DNA from: CAYLMG01 sp964464635
GTDB taxonomy: Bacteria; Planctomycetota; Phycisphaerae; Sedimentisphaerales; Anaerobacaceae
Assembly (NCBI GenBank): GCA_964464635.1
Contig: CAYXGT010000118.1
Location: 1-6,251 of the forward strand
DNA length: 6,251 nt
Reading direction: 5' to 3'
The notes under the pieces are model-generated. The model did not search any database, was not told the DNA's origin, and saw nothing but the letters and a program-made list of their open reading frames with translations. A program made the translations under genes and the position numbers. Shown here piece by piece: positions 5,456 to 6,251 of this stretch (positions are counted from its first letter, which is position 1; every line of letters starts with the position of its first letter).

Positions 5456-5466
5456 AGAGCTTTTTT
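5446..5466 (+). terminator. Intrinsic terminator of nadD
   Basis: GCTCTG (5446-5451) and CAGAGC (5455-5460) form a perfect 6-bp stem with a TGG loop, followed immediately by six T (5461-5466). It lies about 50 bases after the nadD stop. The last two T are part of the stop codon of the convergent radical SAM gene (TAA at 5467-5465 on the minus strand), so the two transcription units abut. Confidence 0.85.
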
Positions 5467-6251
5467 ACGTGTAGCATTCGGCGGGGCCGATTGTTTGCGG
5501 GAACAGTTTTTTATTAAAAAAGAATTGTCTGATGCTCGAGCAGAGATGGCATTTGCCGGCGTAGGCTTTTAGTGGTTTGAAGCCGTTTTTTTCTGCGAGC
5601 TCAAGCAGGCCGGCAGGGCCAAAATTAAAAAGCGTGTTAATTATACAATCGTTTTCCGGGTGAAAGTTCTGCCAGATAATCTCGAGCGGTGTTCGATTTA
5701 TGTTGCCGAGAATAATACCGCTGCAGGTGCCGCTGAAAACATTGCCGTACGGGTCGATGTGAATTCCTTTTGCATCCAGAAAAGAGGTTTTGCAGTTTTG
5801 AGATTTTATTTGCTCGATTGGTTTGGCATCGAGCAAAGGTGCGATTTTTTCCGCAGCCCTTGCTGTGAGACGGCAGGGGTAATCTTTTGTAGCTGAGATA
5901 AATAATTGCTGCTTTTGTTTTTCATTGAGATTTTCGAAATTGACCGGCTGAGCGAGATATTTTTGCCATCGAACGAGGACTCGCTGCGGGCCAAGGGAGT
6001 CTATTGCAATATCAGCGAGTCTTCTTACCAGGTCAATGTCAACAAATTCCTGATGGAAAGGGTCACAGCTTATTTTTAACCGGTGCATACCGAGGCGGTC
6101 GAGGGTTTTTAGTTTTTCTTTTATTTCTTTTTCGTTTTCAGCCCAGAAGGCGTTTGTTTCGATTATGTCCACTTTACCGAGATTTTGTTTTTTTGCTTCT
6201 TCGAGAAGGGTGCACATATGCTCGAAGTACAAAAACGGCTCGCCGCCTGTG
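5465..6251 (-). CDS. Radical SAM protein with SPASM-like C-terminus (partial, 5' end outside window)
   Basis: The frame is open from the right edge to TAA at 5465 and gives 261 residues. It begins with TGGEPFL, the GGEP motif of radical SAM enzymes, which lies after the CxxxCxxC iron-sulfur cysteines; those must be beyond the window. The barrel continues through KVDIIETNAFW and RLKISCDPFH. The C-terminal part has C153, then GIHIDPYGNVFSGTC (C176), LGNINRTPLEIIW and KCHLC (C234, C237). This layout resembles SPASM/twitch auxiliary-cluster regions (dGNV..C.....LGNI....L.EIW). Such proteins often modify peptides or act in cofactor or small-molecule synthesis; the substrate cannot be read from this. 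A TTG at 6232 is not the start, because family-conserved residues precede it. The gene converges on nadD, and I see no partner gene in the window. Confidence 0.85.
   Translation of the reverse strand, partial: TGGEPFLYFEHMCTLLEEAKKQNLGKVDIIETNAFWAENEKEIKEKLKTLDRLGMHRLKISCDPFHQEFVDIDLVRRLADIAIDSLGPQRVLVRWQKYLAQPVNFENLNEKQKQQLFISATKDYPCRLTARAAEKIAPLLDAKPIEQIKSQNCKTSFLDAKGIHIDPYGNVFSGTCSGIILGNINRTPLEIIWQNFHPENDCIINTLFNFGPAGLLELAEKNGFKPLKAYAGKCHLCSSIRQFFFNKKLFPQTIGPAECYT

Noticed and set aside
6230..6232. TTG as start codon of the radical SAM gene
   Set aside because: The conserved GGEP motif lies upstream in the same frame at the window edge, so the gene is truncated by the window and does not start here.

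Overview
This is a chromosomal window of ordinary bacterial housekeeping genes, plus a secreted carbohydrate enzyme, a radical SAM protein and one very unusual small gene. No transposase, integrase, CRISPR array, rRNA or tRNA was seen. The organism looks like a Gram-negative-type environmental bacterium. My best guess is a planctomycete of the Phycisphaerae/Sedimentisphaerales type. This rests on the style of the radical SAM C-terminus, the secreted GH43 enzyme, weak Shine-Dalgarno (SD) sites on most genes and a nearly pure-lysine peptide. It is a judgement from memory, not a database result.

Left part, plus strand (1-1468): the last 32 codons of accB (biotin carboxyl carrier protein) and a complete accC (biotin carboxylase), the usual acetyl-CoA carboxylase pair that starts fatty acid synthesis. 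A stem-loop covers the accC stop codon.

Middle part, minus strand (1513-4230): reading leftward there is a 31-codon gene for a peptide of 21 lysines with a strong SD and its own intrinsic terminator. It is followed by lysA (diaminopimelate decarboxylase, last step of lysine synthesis), with a good sigma70-type promoter just after that terminator. Next comes a secreted GH43-like glycoside hydrolase 61 bases downstream of lysA, probably co-transcribed with it. It converges on accC.

Right part: 528 bases without a convincing gene (4231-4758) separate the lysine-rich gene from the divergent nadD (nicotinate-nucleotide adenylyltransferase, NAD synthesis). The nadD stop codon lies in a 27-bp unit duplicated in tandem and followed by an intrinsic terminator. 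The T-tract of that terminator overlaps the stop codon of a convergent radical SAM gene, which runs off the right edge.

The genes do not form one pathway. The parts most worth a second look are the lysine-only peptide gene as an autonomous strong expression unit, the nadD 3' duplication with competing hairpins, and the partial radical SAM enzyme with C-terminal cysteines.
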